A stretch of DNA of 64,000 bases from Lotus japonicus (GCF_012489685.1 NC_080043.1:11526223-11590222), one strand, 5' to 3'. Shown: positions 12,608 to 24,585, counted from the first letter of the stretch. Notes: generated from the letters alone by a model not told the origin. A program made the numbers and translations.

Positions 12608-13830
12608 GAGAAAAATACACTCACCCCCCTCAAGGTTTGCAAGAATGACACTCCACCCTATTGTTTTTTAAAATCTACACTCCACCCCATTTTTTATAAA
12701 GGCAAAATTTAGTGACGAAAACAAATTCGTCACTAATAAAAAATAATTACTAATTAGTTAAAATTTAAATAAATTAAATGCATATACACTATCATACATC
12801 AATTTATGAAAATAATTTTACTGAATTAAATTTAAAAAAACCATCCACTCTGCCTGTTAAGTCCACGTCTCATTTATCTCCAAATCGTACTTCTCACCAC
12901 AAACGGTCACCACCAAACCTTTGCTCCCTTTAACATGACGACAACCATCCCAGAATGTGAAACCCCATGGCACCACCATGCCTCAAAGTTTTGTTGCGAC
13001 CTGAACCCCAGAACGTGAATCGCACATCCCCAAAGTCACTTGTTCAACTACTTGTTGTGAACTTCATCCCTTTAAGTTGTGAGCGAACACTTTGTTGGTT
13101 TAAGATGTTGTTGGATTTTGTTAAAAACGGTGCTCCACCGCATCGTTGGGTTCTAATAACCTTCGATCCACTTCATATTTCTTAATTTTGTTTCTCTATT
13201 TTCTTCACCACCCATTTGTGTTGCTTTTTGGAACGGGAGGCAGCAGTGGGGAATTTTCTGCAATGGGCGAAAGCCTGACGGAACAATGTCGCGTGGAGGT
13301 AGAGGGCCTACGGGTCGTCAACTTCTTTTCCAGGAGAAGAAGCAATGACGGTATCCGGGGAATAAGCATCAGCTAACTCTGTGCCAGCAGCCGCGGTAAG
13401 ACAGAGGATGCAAGCGTTATCCGGATACAATCCAATTTTAAAAATTGGAGGTATAAATAGATTATTTTGATTAAAATTGAATTATTACCAAATATGAAAA
13501 CACAAGCATGTTTCACTATGTTCGAGATATGGTTTGTCAACCGGTCTTGTGTGCTATTGCAGAATTTGCATTGTGAATTTACGGAGGAAGAACGCGATTG
13601 AGAGAATGAGGAGGACTGTGATGTTTTCATTTTTATATTTATTGGATTATATTGAAAATATTTTTTGAAATTATTGATTAACAATTTAAATAATAACTAA
13701 TTATTAATGAAGAATATTTTTCGTCACTAAATTTGCCTCTATATAAAATGGGGTGGGGTGTAGATTTTAGATAAGAATGGGGTGGAATGTTATTCTAACA
13801 AAACTTGAGGGGGGTGAGTGTACTTTACTC
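12608..13830. mobile_element. Non-autonomous Mutator-like element (Pack-MULE type)
   Basis: The ends are long terminal inverted repeats. The left begins GAGAAAAATACACTCACCCC; the right, read inward, begins GAGTAAAGTACACTCACCCC. Similarity continues for about 110 bases with indels, through a 'aatttagtgacgaa' block. Both sides are flanked by the exact 9-base duplication TTAACCTTA (12599-12607 and 13831-13839), the size expected for Mutator transposition. No transposase frame is present, so movement would need an enzyme in trans. The interior carries plastid 16S rRNA sequence (listed separately) plus unrecognised DNA. Confidence 0.9.
13233..13425 (+). pseudogene. rrn16: Plastid-derived 16S rRNA fragment captured inside the Mutator-like element
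   Basis: The stretch runs from 'acgggaggcagcagtgggg' through 'gcaatgggcgaaagcctgac' and 'gtgccagcagccgcggtaa' to 'gcaagcgttatccgg', which are universal small-subunit rRNA landmarks. The wording between them is plastid rather than plant mitochondrial 18S (remembered consensus). Compared with that consensus there are about nine substitutions, many C-to-T or G-to-A. It covers about 190 bases around the 515-530 loop and is too short to be functional. It is a nuclear plastid insert now carried by a transposon. Confidence 0.92.
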
Positions 13831-13839
13831 TTAACCTTA

Positions 13840-14780
13840 TGTTTGGAGTTATTTTGAAGATTTCATAGGATTTTAAATCTAGCCAAACTAAAATTATGTT
13901 ATGGCGATTGGCTAATGTGCATTAGTCTACCATGTGTATCTGTGCATGAGCACCACATTACAAATTTATCAGTTTAAGTATACGATAATAACAAATGTGT
14001 CATGATCTTTCTCACTGTCCAGCCACATGCATTCATCGGAATTTTCAGATTCACCGCGCCCCGTACTATCAACAGGCTCCTTACTTTTCTAATGCTCAAA
14101 CCCTACATCTATCAACCATGGCCAGCAGTGACCGCTTCCTCCTTATTATAACATGACTATTCTCATTTGGATATGGTTTACTATAGAGAATGGAGGTAGA
14201 ATGGATAGGCTACAGAGCCCCCATATCTATAATATAATCCAGACAGTAAACTAATGTGGAAGTTTTCGTTTAGGAAGATTGGGAATCTGAAGGTTTGTTT
14301 TACTACTGCAATATATGCAGTCATCGAGAAATAAATTAGTAAAAATTGGATGAAATCAGTGGTTTAATGATTATGGAGTTTTTTCATCAATTATTTAACT
14401 CAGCGAGTTAATATAATGTGTAGAAAATATTTGTGAGTGACATTTTATAACCTAATGAATATATTTTTACGATGAGATTACTTTGAAAAAAGAGTATGGA
14501 GATACGAGATAATAGATGAAATTTGGGAAAAAGAAAGAAATCACAAGAGAATTAAAAAGTTGAATCCATATTTAAAGAAAAATTATCAAAAAAATACAAA
14601 AAAGATGATAAGGTAAAACTTGCAGAGAAGACAGCTACATAAAAATCATAGACTAATACAATCTTACAGCTCATGTGAGGGATGAGCTTCTCCAACAACA
14701 TGCAACCAGACTAAAACAAATGAGGCTCATCTTAATTACTGCTAGTCATGCCACATATAAAAGGGAACTAGGTGACAATA
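13840..14780. other. Intergenic DNA, no gene seen
   Basis: AT-rich spacer between the Mutator-like element and the 3' side of the F-box gene. The last 150 bases are probably 3' UTR of that minus-strand gene. Confidence 0.4.
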
Positions 14781-14827
14781 ATTAAAAATTCTTGTCATCT
14801 CCATCTGAATAATTCATTTCCTTCAGA

Positions 14828-15965
14828 TTAATTTGTGGGTCTCCACATTGTTGATGGATGACATTTGCAGTTACACTCAAATACATACCTAGGCAACAGC
14901 CAAATGGGAGGATTGATGGGATAATCATGAATTGGCTCCCTAAATATAATCCCCTCTTCAAGTGAAAATAATCCAAATTCAGAGTCAACATTGCCTCCCT
15001 GGTGTCCAATGAAGTATATGCGGTTTCCTCGAAGCCCCGGACAATCTTTAGCTGAAAGAGATTCATAAAACAAGCCACTGAAAAACAAAGCTTGGTCTTC
15101 CAAGCTTTCCACATTGACGAGCAGGTGGGGTGAGTCGCCACTAATTCTTTCCTGTACCTTGAAAATGTCAAAGCCAATTGTTGGGTGAATAAGGGCTCCA
15201 TAATCATAATTCCTCTTAACAACCAAAAGACTTCCCTTAGACTCCACCAAATACACGTCAAATATATCTGATCGACGACTCACTGTTGGGAAGGTCACGC
15301 ATATAGTATCCAGCAAAATGAGTTTTTGCTGGTCATTATCAACTCGAAATATGTCAATCTTGTCACAATTTAGGTTAATGGCATAAAGTTTGCCATTGTG
15401 AAATGTCACATTAAGATATTTTCCATTACTTCTGCATTCCTTCCATTCTTGGTCTCCTATGCTGCACCAGGTCAAGTTCCAACCACAAGTGATACCTGCG
15501 ATTACTATAGGATTCAACTTGGCACACATTAAGATTGTGAAAACCGAAGGGGTTAGTTTGATTCCTGCAGGCTTTCCGGACCAAGAAGGAAGATCAATTC
15601 GAAGTTTGGAAAAGAGGTTCAAAATAAATAGTTCATCATTAGATCGAATGACCAGCCAACCCTTGCAAGATCCAATAATGAAGGTGTAATTCGAGGAAGT
15701 TAATGGTTTGGCGACATGGAAGTTTCTCTGGTGTGGTGCTGAATAACGTATATTGTGTACTTGCTTGGTCTTTGATAAATATCCAGGGGAACTCTGGGCT
15801 CCAAATGTTGGCCTTGTTGGAGGTAGATAAATGCCATGGTTTGCACACGGTGCTAACTACAGCTTGATGTGGAATTGTTAACCGCTTCCATATCTGCTCT
15901 AGGATCTCAGTTAGCATCTTTGACCAGTCTGGCCTTGTAAGCTTCTTCTCCCTATTTTCTTCCAT
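14828..15965 (-). pseudogene. F-box protein with DUF295/KIB beta-propeller domain, one frameshift
   Basis: The start is the ATG at 15963-15965 (MEENREKK); an acceptor-like 'tatgcag' just upstream suggests a 5' UTR intron. The first ~85 residues hold an F-box (DWSKMLTEILEQIWKRL...CKPW). After one frame change near 15706-15709, in a run of A on the coding strand, the rest reads as DUF295: SCKGWLVIRS, a central propeller, YLVESKGSLLVV, ALFFSGLFYESLSAKDCPG and NRIYFIGH, ending at the stop 14828-14830. Without the extra base the product would be about 378 residues, normal for the family. Such proteins are substrate adaptors of SCF ubiquitin ligases. A single indel may be a recent mutation or a sequence error. 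Confidence 0.82.
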
Positions 15966-15983
15966 CCTGCATATACATGACAA

Positions 15984-16437
15984 TGAAATTCCATTTCCTT
16001 ACTAGTGTTTAAATAATTAAATCAATGTGGAATGGGAAACCATTCAAATAATATTACATTAATTTCATGTATTTATAATTTATGAGGTAGGAAAACTAAT
16101 CCTTGATTTGAATAGTAACGAACATATTCACAAGGAATATAATCCGTGTCTCACCTAGAGGAATGAAGATTTCTTATTGCATGAAACGAGACAATAAAGA
16201 AAATCTTTATTTCTTGTTTTTGCATACAGTAAGAAAAAGGCACAATTCATGTAGCATAAAACTCAAACAAAAATCATAGACTACATTACAAACGTGTAAC
16301 AAATGAAAGTGAATTCGATCCTTGGAAAATAACAGGAGTATAGTTGTAACATACAAATACCATGACTTAGATGAGAAATTGCTGCATCCTAAAGAAAGAA
16401 GATAAGTTGGTGGAGAGAATTCTTACCCCCAAGAAAC
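15984..16437. other. Upstream region of the F-box gene, no separate gene seen
   Basis: AT-rich DNA between the F-box start and the tandem array. It should hold the promoter of the minus-strand F-box gene; no clear TATA box was chosen. Confidence 0.35.
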
Positions 16438-18890
16438 AAAAGTAATGGTATTGATGATATTTGTACCCAATACAAATAAAGAAAATAAATTTTGATTTTG
16501 TATTAATTTTTTTTAATGAATGTAACTTAATAGGTCTTTTGTATCATATAGTGTCTAAGAGACATTTCAACAAACATGTGAGATGTATTTACAAATGAAA
16601 GTTGATAAGGCCACAAAGGAATCCAAAAAATTGGATTCACGGATGATTAACAATTGAAACGATAGATGGCATATCATGACATATACAAAGCATGCCTAAA
16701 ATGATATAAGATGCACGAAATTGAAAGTGGAAAAATCTATGTCTAGGTCTAGGGAAAGAAAAAAGCCATGAAAGAAAATAAAAGAAAGAGAAGAAGGAAC
16801 CTGTTTAACAAATGGGTTGCTGGGAAGAATAAAATGGTTATCCTCGTGAGCAGGTTGATGGAATTCGTGCGCACAAGATGGTTACTTCACCAGGAACATG
16901 CACAAATATGAAAAAGAAGACATCGTCTAGAATTATAGTGCTGCACGAGAGGGTGGAGTGAAATAGTGACGAGTATGGGTGCATCTAGAGCTGTCAATTT
17001 GGCCCCAAACCCTAGGGTCAGCCCCAAGTCCCCTATCTTGGCCCTAACACACAAAGACTCACCATTAAGTGTGAGCTACTAAGCCCTAGCCCATTCAGGC
17101 CCACTAATGATGTGGGCCATATAGGACCAGCCCACACCTATTATTTTCAAAGTGACCAAAATTTTGACAAAAAATAGTTGACCGAAAAATCTTAACAAAC
17201 GCTTAAATCGACCACGATCCTTAAAATTAGCTCTAAAACCTAAAATCGGTCCTAAACTCCAAAAATCAACACGAAATCGTTAAAAATTACTCCCTCCGTC
17301 CCTAATTATAAGCTAACATTGAGACTTTTTTTGTGTCACTAAATATAAGCTAACCTTGCAAAAGTTAATATTTCTTTCCATATTCACCCTTGCATTTATT
17401 GGTAGTGGAGCACCACCATTAGTAGTACAATGATGAAAAAGTGTTATCATAAATAGGGATAAACACAGAAAGTTGTACATTTTTTTTGAAAACCAATGCA
17501 TCAATTAAGGCTTTCTTAATAAGTGTGATTTTTACAACTTTAGCTTATAATTAGGGACGGAGGGAGTAAAAGAGAAGAAGGAACCTATTTAACAAGTGGC
17601 TTGTTAGGAAGAACAAAATGGTAATCCTCGTGAGCGCAAGAGAAGGGGAAGAAGGAGATGCAGGGGGAAATTGCAGGATGACGCTTCTGTGCACACGAGA
17701 TGGTTACATCACCAGGAACAAGCACACATGCTAATGGTACTGATGATATTTGTACCTGATATAATTGTAGGAAAAAAACTGATTTCATACTAAAAAGTGT
17801 CTATTAATGTAACTTAATACACCTTTTATATCATTAAATGTGAGATGCAATTACAAATTAATGCATATAAGGCGACAAACAAATCCACAAAATTGGCCTC
17901 ATAGGTGATTAACAATTGAAACGATAGAGGGAATATCATAGCATATACAAGACATGCCTAAAATGACATATGCTGCACAAAATTTACAGTGGAAATATCT
18001 ATTTCTAGTTCAAAGGAAAGAAAAAATCCATAAAAAAATTATAAGAAAGAGAAGAAGGAACCTATTTAACAAGTGGCTTGTTAGGAACAATGAAATAATG
18101 GTCCTCGTGAGCGCAAGAGAAGTGGAAGAAGGAGACGCGGTGAAAGATGCGGGATGACGCTCCTGTGTGCACGAGATGGTTACCTCACCAGAAACAGACA
18201 CACATGTTAATGGTACTAATGATATTTGTACCTGATATAATTGGAAGAAAAAAAATCTGATTTCATATTAAAAAGTATCTATTAAAGCAACTTAATACAC
18301 CGTTATAAAGTGTTTAAGAGACATTTAATCAAACATGTGAGATACATATACAAATGAAAACAGATAAGGCGAGAAAGGAACCCACAAAATTGGCTTCACA
18401 AATGGTTAACAATTGAAACGATAGAGGGCATATCATAGCATATACAAATCATGCCTAAAATGACATATGATGCACAAAATTGAAAGTAGAAAAATCTATG
18501 TCTAGTTCAAGGGAATGAAAAAAATCATAAAAAATTAAAAGAAAAAGAAGAAGGAATCTATGTCTAGGGTTTATGGTTAAGGTTAGGGTTAGGGTTAGGA
18601 AGAACAGAATGATGATCCCCATGAACGCAAGAGAAGAGGAAGAAGGAAACGTGAGGGAAGATGCAGTATGACACTTCTATGCGCACGAGATGGTTACATC
18701 ACCAGGAATAAGCACATATGCTAATGGTACTGATGATATTTGTACTCGATATAGTTGAAGAAAAAAAATGATTTTGTATTAAAATGTTTCTATTAATGTA
18801 ACTTAATGAACATTTGTATTATAAAGTGTCTAAGAGGCATTTCAGCAAACATGTGAGATGTGTTTACAAATGAAAGAAGATAAGACGAAT
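16438..18890. repeat. Tandem array of ~480-bp units, four copies, interrupted
   Basis: Two alternating blocks recur. One starts 'aatggta-tgatgatatttg' at about 16444, 17734, 18212 and 18723. The other starts 'gaagaaggaacc/t' at about 16790, 17575, 18050 and 18545, and contains 'atggttac-tcaccagga' in each. Spacing is about 476-495 bases except where about 650 bases of other DNA, including a MITE, are inserted (about 16920-17573). The fourth copy carries 'aaggttagggttagggtta', which looks telomere-like. No coding function is evident. Confidence 0.85.
17290..17566. mobile_element. Stowaway-type MITE
   Basis: Terminal inverted repeats begin CTCCCTCCGTCCCTAATTAT at the left and are mirrored at the right. 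Both ends are flanked by TA, the Tc1/mariner target. The element is 277 bases with no coding capacity. A decayed relative lies at about 27600-27790. Confidence 0.9.
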
Positions 18891-21058
18891 ATATGTATAA
18901 TTTTAAAAATATTTGTGCATGTGTAGAAAGTATATGAAATGCTTAAAATGAGAGAGAATTGATGAAGAAGAGAAGAAGCCCTCTAGCCAACATTCTGAAG
19001 GGTTCTCGAATTCATGGAAACCTCCTCCATGGGCTGCACCCACCTTGTGATGGAATTACCCAGCCATTGTCGAATCTTATCGTTCTTTGTCTCGCCGCAG
19101 AAGAGCCTTCATCCTCACACCACCATGGATTGCTTCCTCTTAATGAGGTATAGAAAAGGGATTTAGATTTTTAAACTATGATTATAAATTATGATCATAG
19201 TAGATTTAATATAATATAATGTGCTTTTTATTTTAAAATATTTAAGAGAATATTATTAATGGTATTAAGTTAAATGGATTAATAAAGTGTATGACTTAAA
19301 ATAAGAAGGAAGAAGTGTATAATACTTGCCGTGGGCGGACCCACATTAAGGCAGGAGCCACACCAGTTTTTATTTTTTATTTAAAAAAAAATTATATGCT
19401 TGACGAAGCATTACTAAAAAAAATATGACAGAAGAAAAACCCTCTCACGCACGCTTTTTCTGTGGTTGTGTAAGATTTTAGGTGAGCCATGTTGGTTTAT
19501 GAGTTGAAACTTGTGTTATCCAATTCACAATCCTAGGCGTGTAAGATTTTATTCTGATTTGTGAGGCAATTGTATCTGTATTGAAACTTGTGTTCGTTGA
19601 TTTTCTTCTATTTTTTTTTCTTGTATAGGCAGTTTTGTTTGAGTTTGGTTTTTGTGGGTAATATGTCGGTGTCAGCAAAACAGAATTGTTGCTCTGTTTT
19701 TTTGATTTTCACAGTTCTGTGCTTTCTTGTTGTAAGTGAGTTTGGAGTACACCTAGTACTCTCATTTTAATACATCTTACCTTAGTTGATAAAAAAAAAC
19801 GAAGTCTCTCACAATTGTGTGTTGCTTTCATTTTATTCTCTTAGACCATTTAGAATGGTGGTGTTGAGAGGGGTGTTGAGTTTTGTTGAGATAGTGTAGA
19901 GGATCGTTGAGTTTTGTTGAAGATGATGTGGAGGAGAGAAGTGTTGAAAGAATTCAACATGTTGAAGCCTTGAAGGTGCTGTAATCGGAGCCACGTGTTG
20001 GCTTGCGTGTGGTCACTCTGATATATAATTTAGTTTATAATTTCTTTTATGTTTAGCAATTTCTATTATGGGAAGAGACTGTATTTAACTCAATAATTTA
20101 TTATTTTATCTATTCATGAATAAAAAAGTGTGCAATAAGACAGTCTTAGAACGTTTTACCAAAAAATGAAAAGAGAAGAAGCAAATAACTCACATGTTCA
20201 CACGTATACTGTGTGCTGCAGTGTAGAGAGGCGCACATGGATCCTCTCATGACTCTGTCTGTAGCAATATCCACTCAACCCAACACTGTACTTATCGACT
20301 ACCTTACCTGTCTTCTCACCAAAGATTCCGTACTCACCTTTTCTTTCTATGCGACTATGCATGATCCTATCCGAGCATTATTTATATTGCTCACATACTG
20401 AAATTAATTGTCTTGTTATAAGCACCCACTCCATAAAAATATTAAGTAAGAAAATACAGAAAAATATAATCATTAATTTAATAATATAAGGATGCTCGTA
20501 GCTCATCGGGGTTTTCTTCTCAATGGATGATGATGATACTCTCTTAGTGGAGAGTATGACCATAAAACACAGGTTGTCACTATGATGGCTGAGACGGTTC
20601 AAGAAGGTTCAATGTGATTCTAATGTTCTAAGCTATAAACCTCCTTAATAATAGTGGTTTAGGCCCAATTCTATTTATAGTGCAGAGATTGCTTCAATCA
20701 TTCAACTTCATTCAATTCTAGATTTGGAGGTTTTATTGATTCAAATTGTAACAAGGTGGAGGGAGGGGGGGGGGGATAAATTGGCTTAATTAGTTGGCTC
20801 ATGGACCCTTTCTCCTACTGTTTTTACTAATCTCACTTCAGATAGGAGAATTCAACAATTTTTCTTTCTATTTTATTTATGTTTTGTATTTATTTCCTCA
20901 ACACCAAAAAAAAGAATAATACAGCAGCACCAAAATAAGTATATACTACTTCCTTAGCATCTTCCAAGTTCCAATTAGTACATATTATTACGTCAAAAAA
21001 TAATTTATACATATTATTATATCAATGAATAATTAATAACATTCTATGTTCTGACTTC
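18891..21058. other. Intergenic DNA with worn repeats
   Basis: No gene can be supported. Around 19330-19450 there is a repeat-like segment starting 'gtgggcggacccacatt'. A GTTG-rich stretch at 19850-19990 resembles a MITE end, but no partner repeat was confirmed. A G-run lies at about 20762-20775. Confidence 0.45.
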
Positions 21059-21960
21059 CAGGGGCGGAGCTACAGGGGGTGCTTACTGTGGCTTAGTCAC
21101 CCCCAAGCTCCAAGAATTTCATTCTTTTATACTATCAGGGTCTGTGATGAGACTCTGTTTTACTCCTTTGTTCCCTGTTTCTTTTTTCCTTCCGGTTTAG
21201 CCTTGTATCTCCTTCCCTTTCTTCTTTCTTTCTGTTTGTTAACTACCACGGGCCCTTGCCTTGTGGCTATTTTATTATAATTGATTGGCTTAACTAAAAG
21301 CTGTTTTTTTACATTCATTCACCCCTAGTACGTGTGGTTGGCTTCTCTCCGTTTCCTAGGCCCTGTTTCGCTCCTTTGTAGCTCTTGGTCCTATCTGTAT
21401 CTTTTTTTTTATAACCTTTTGCATTAATAGGAAATGTTTTACATACCTATAACAAACAAATGTCTGATTACATTTTTAAAAAACTAATATTAAATATCTA
21501 AGTAGAGAAGTAATTAATAATAATTTGATTTTTATTTAATATGAATATTTATGCTACTAGACTTTCTGATAAAAGAGTTGATGATGTGACTTCATGAGAT
21601 TCAAGATCGAATACTCAACTTTAAAATATAATTGGTGGATAAATATGCATTAATACTTAATTGATAGTTAGTTTTTTATGTTACAAGAGAAAAATAATTT
21701 TTTTTAAAACTAACAAGAGAAAAATAATTTTATAGCTAGTAAAAAGAATTATACTACAAAGTTTTTTTTTAATAAAAGACATTAAACATAACTTAAAAGT
21801 ATTCTTTTTTTTTTGAAACTAGTATTCTTAATAGTAATATAAGTGAATGTCTTTCATTTCCTTTATCCACACACACATGACGCATTATTGGTGATGCTTA
21901 GCTTTTTTTTATGATATTCAATCTTAGCCCCCTAGAGATGAATTCCTGCCTCCGCCCCTG
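21059..21960. mobile_element. Non-autonomous hAT-like DNA transposon
   Basis: The left end begins CAGGGGCGGAG and the right end finishes CTCCGCCCCTG, an 11-base inverted repeat of hAT type. Flanks are CTGACTTC (21051-21058) and CTAACTTC (21961-21968), an 8-base duplication with one mismatch, as hAT elements make. The 902-base interior has no transposase. It ends about 170 bases upstream of the CIPK start, so it forms part of that gene's promoter region. Confidence 0.85.
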
Positions 21961-22132
21961 CTAACTTCTAAACATGAAAATGTTTAAATAGCCAGTACCT
22001 TGTAACTTGTAAGATACCCCTACAACTACTACTACACTTCCATTCTTCACTTCTCTTCTTCTCAATTCTCCCAAAACCAAAAACTGCGTTTCCATATAAC
22101 CAGCTTATATAAAACGACGCCGTCGCGGAGCC
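21961..22132 (+). promoter_or_regulatory. Short promoter and leader of the first CIPK gene
   Basis: Only about 170 bases separate the hAT-like element from the candidate start codon. 'gtttaaata' near 21982 could serve as a TATA box, giving a pyrimidine-rich leader (CTTCTTCTC, 22040-22070). A stronger TATATAAA lies at 22106-22113, but it would place the transcript start at or past the ATG at 22133. Which one is used cannot be told from sequence. Confidence 0.35.
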
Positions 22133-23406
22133 ATGCAGCAGGGTGCACAAAACGACACCGTCGAGTCACCTGGGGTGTCGTTTTATTCGGGAAATACCAG
22201 CTTCTCAACCTTCTCGGCGTAGGCGCGTCCGCGAAGGTGTACCACGCGCGTGACGTCACAACGAAGCAGAGCGTGGCGGTGAAAGTTGTAAACAAGCGCA
22301 ACCAAAACGGTTACACGGCGCACATAGAGCGCGAAGTCTCTATCATGCGCCGGCTGCGCCACCCGCACACCGTCAAACTCTACGAGATCCTCGCCACGAA
22401 AACCAAGGTCTACTTCATCATGGAGTTCGTCGCTGGCGGGGAGCTCTTTGCCTTAGTCGACGCAGCCGGACGTCTCACGGAGGATCTCAGCCGGAGATAC
22501 TTCCGGCAGCTCGTCTCCGCCGTGAGGTACTGCCACTCCCGCGGCGTCTTCCACCGCGATCTCAAGCTCGACAATCTCCTCATCGACGAGAACATGGACC
22601 TCAAGGTCTCTGACTTCGGGCTCAGCGCGACCGGAAACCCGACCAGGCCGGACATCATGCTCCACACCGTTTGCGGCACTCCGGCTTACGTCGCGCCGGA
22701 GATTCTCGCGAAGAAAGGATACGGCGGCGCCGGTGCCGATGTGTGGTCATCCGGCGTCGTTCTGTTCGTGCTCGCCGCCGGGTATTTGCCATTCAACGAC
22801 TATAATATCACGATTCTGTACAGGAAAATCTACCGTGGCCATTTTCGGTTTCCAAAATGGATATCGAGTGATCTGAAGAATCTTCTATCGAGGTTGTTGG
22901 ACACGAATCCCGAGACGAGGATCACTCTAGATGAAGTCATGGTGGACCCGTGGTTCATCCATGGTGGATATAGTGACCCGTTTGTGCGACCCTATGAGGT
23001 TGAAAGTGAGAACCGGGTCGGGTCAAAGACGGTTTTGAACGCGTTCGATTTGATATCGTTTTCATCCGGGTTTGACATGTCGGGTTTGGTATCCGACCCG
23101 GAGTATTCGGATCACACCGAGCGGTTCATCATTGCCCGAGAGATGTCGGAGAGGGTGATTAAGGAGGTGGAAGAGGCGGCGGAGAGGAAGAGAGTGACGG
23201 TGAGAAGGACGGAGGAGAATGGTGGCTGTGGAGGGGAGAAGATAGAGGGGTTAGATGGTAATTTTGTGATTTGGGTCGGGTTTTACCAGTTAATAACGGA
23301 TGGGTTGGTTGTGGTTGAGGTAATGAGAAGAGAGACTAGAGTAGGAAGTAGTGCACTTTTCTGGAAAGATGTATTGAGACCCAAGCTTGTTTGCCTTAGC
23401 TCATAA
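22133..23406 (+). CDS. CIPK: CBL-interacting protein kinase (CIPK4/7/14-like), intronless, 5' frame break
   Basis: From about 22183 to the stop at 23404-23406 one frame encodes the SNF1-related kinase 3 fold: LFGKYQLL, glycine loop GVGASAKVY, Lys in [32 protein letters not shown], a NAF/FISL motif (NAFDLISFSSGFDMSGL) and a C-terminal PPI-type region. CIPKs bind calcium-loaded CBL sensors through NAF and phosphorylate transporters. No in-frame ATG lies upstream before a TAA at 21985. The only suitable ATG (22133, MQQGAQND) is one base out of phase; the break fits loss of a T in the run 22181-22184. Corrected length would be about 424 residues, normal for CIPKs. It could be a sequence error, a null allele or a gene starting elsewhere. 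Confidence 0.88.
22149..22184. repeat. Perfect 11-bp inverted repeat across the CIPK frame break
   Basis: 'aaaacgacacc' (22149-22159) and 'ggtgtcgtttt' (22174-22184) can pair as a hairpin with a 14-base loop. A related 'aaaacgacgccgtcg' lies just upstream at 22111-22125. The suspected missing T is in the last arm. Confidence 0.8.
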
Positions 23407-24585
23407 AAAAATAATTTGATTCTTGAATGAAATAAATTATTTTTAAGGGTGATCATTCACAAAAAGAATCATAACATCGATTTAGAATTGTTATTTCTAA
23501 TTTTTTTTAAGCCATTATTATGTATCAAATCATGTCAATTAAAAAATAAAGTGAGCTTAAATTAGTTTTTTTACTAATTGGGTGACTAAGAGCTGGTGAG
23601 GTTTTATATAATACAAATTTGGAAACCCATTGTTTATCGGTTTTAATTCATTTACATTTCATTTTTTTTCTATTATTTTCTCATCATATATCTTTCTTCT
23701 ATTTTTATCATATTATCTATCCTAGATTATATCTCTAATTTCTTCCTTAAATCACTTGGTGGAAGTGTACTTTAATTAGCAAGCAACCAAGTATCCCGAA
23801 GCTTAAGTTATTGTGTAATGCTCACATGAATAATTTTATATTATTACTTTCGATGTGTCAGATTATAGCAATCTGATACTCTGTTAAACAATCAATTAAT
23901 TTTCGAAAGCTTTTTATGAGTTAGATTAAGGATTTTATATTATTTAATGTAAACAAAATATTTTTCTTATCAATCAATTCATACAGTGCCAACTCAGGGT
24001 TAAAAGGAAAGGGTCCACTTGCATTGTATTTGTTCTACGTCTCTCCTTTGTCGCACTTCTATATGATGCGCGCATGAACTTTTCATCTAAAAAATAAGAA
24101 CTAGTTGTGTTGTGTGTGAATGATTAAAACGTTTGATGATTGGAGCACTAGCTTATAAGAGAAACCTACGAATTAAACTTGTTCTATCCTATGTATTTAT
24201 CTATTTCATGAATAGTAAACTTGCCTCCAACGTGATGCAATGAAACAAGAACTTATCACAATTTATATATATAAGAAAGCCAAACGAAATACAAGCTGGT
24301 GTGGAAAGCTACTCCGTATCGAACTGTCACTCTGCTTATTTATAATTCATCGTACAGACAAGAAGTTTTTTGGATCCAGTTGCAATTTTGTTCTGTTGTG
24401 AAGTTTTTTTTGTCTAACATTATATTTTTTTAGTTGCATAAGGTATCTATCTACTACCAATTGTGCTTTTTTTTTTTTTTTGTTGTCATGCATTATTTTG
24501 TGTCGAAAGGTATTACTTATTTGTCCATTTGCAGATTATGTTGCTCTTTAATTGTTTTAGTTTTATTGTATTTGTAGTCAATTGG
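23407..24585. other. CIPK 3' UTR and AT-rich spacer
   Basis: AT-rich DNA with T-runs (for example 24468-24482). No gene was seen. Confidence 0.45.

Noticed and set aside
12967..13376. Plus-strand frames inside the first Mutator-like element
   Set aside because: They cross the plastid rRNA fragment and AT-rich filler; there is no protein family signal.
13233..13425. A functional or mitochondrial rRNA gene
   Set aside because: It is under 200 bases, has substitutions at conserved sites, is in a nuclear transposon and its wording fits plastid 16S rather than mitochondrial 18S.
14782..15261. A 159-codon minus-strand frame overlapping the F-box gene
   Set aside because: It is the alternate-frame shadow of the DUF295 coding sequence.
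18560..18600. Interstitial telomere
   Set aside because: The repeat is TTAGGG-like rather than the plant TTTAGGG, only about three units long, and lies inside one copy of the tandem array.
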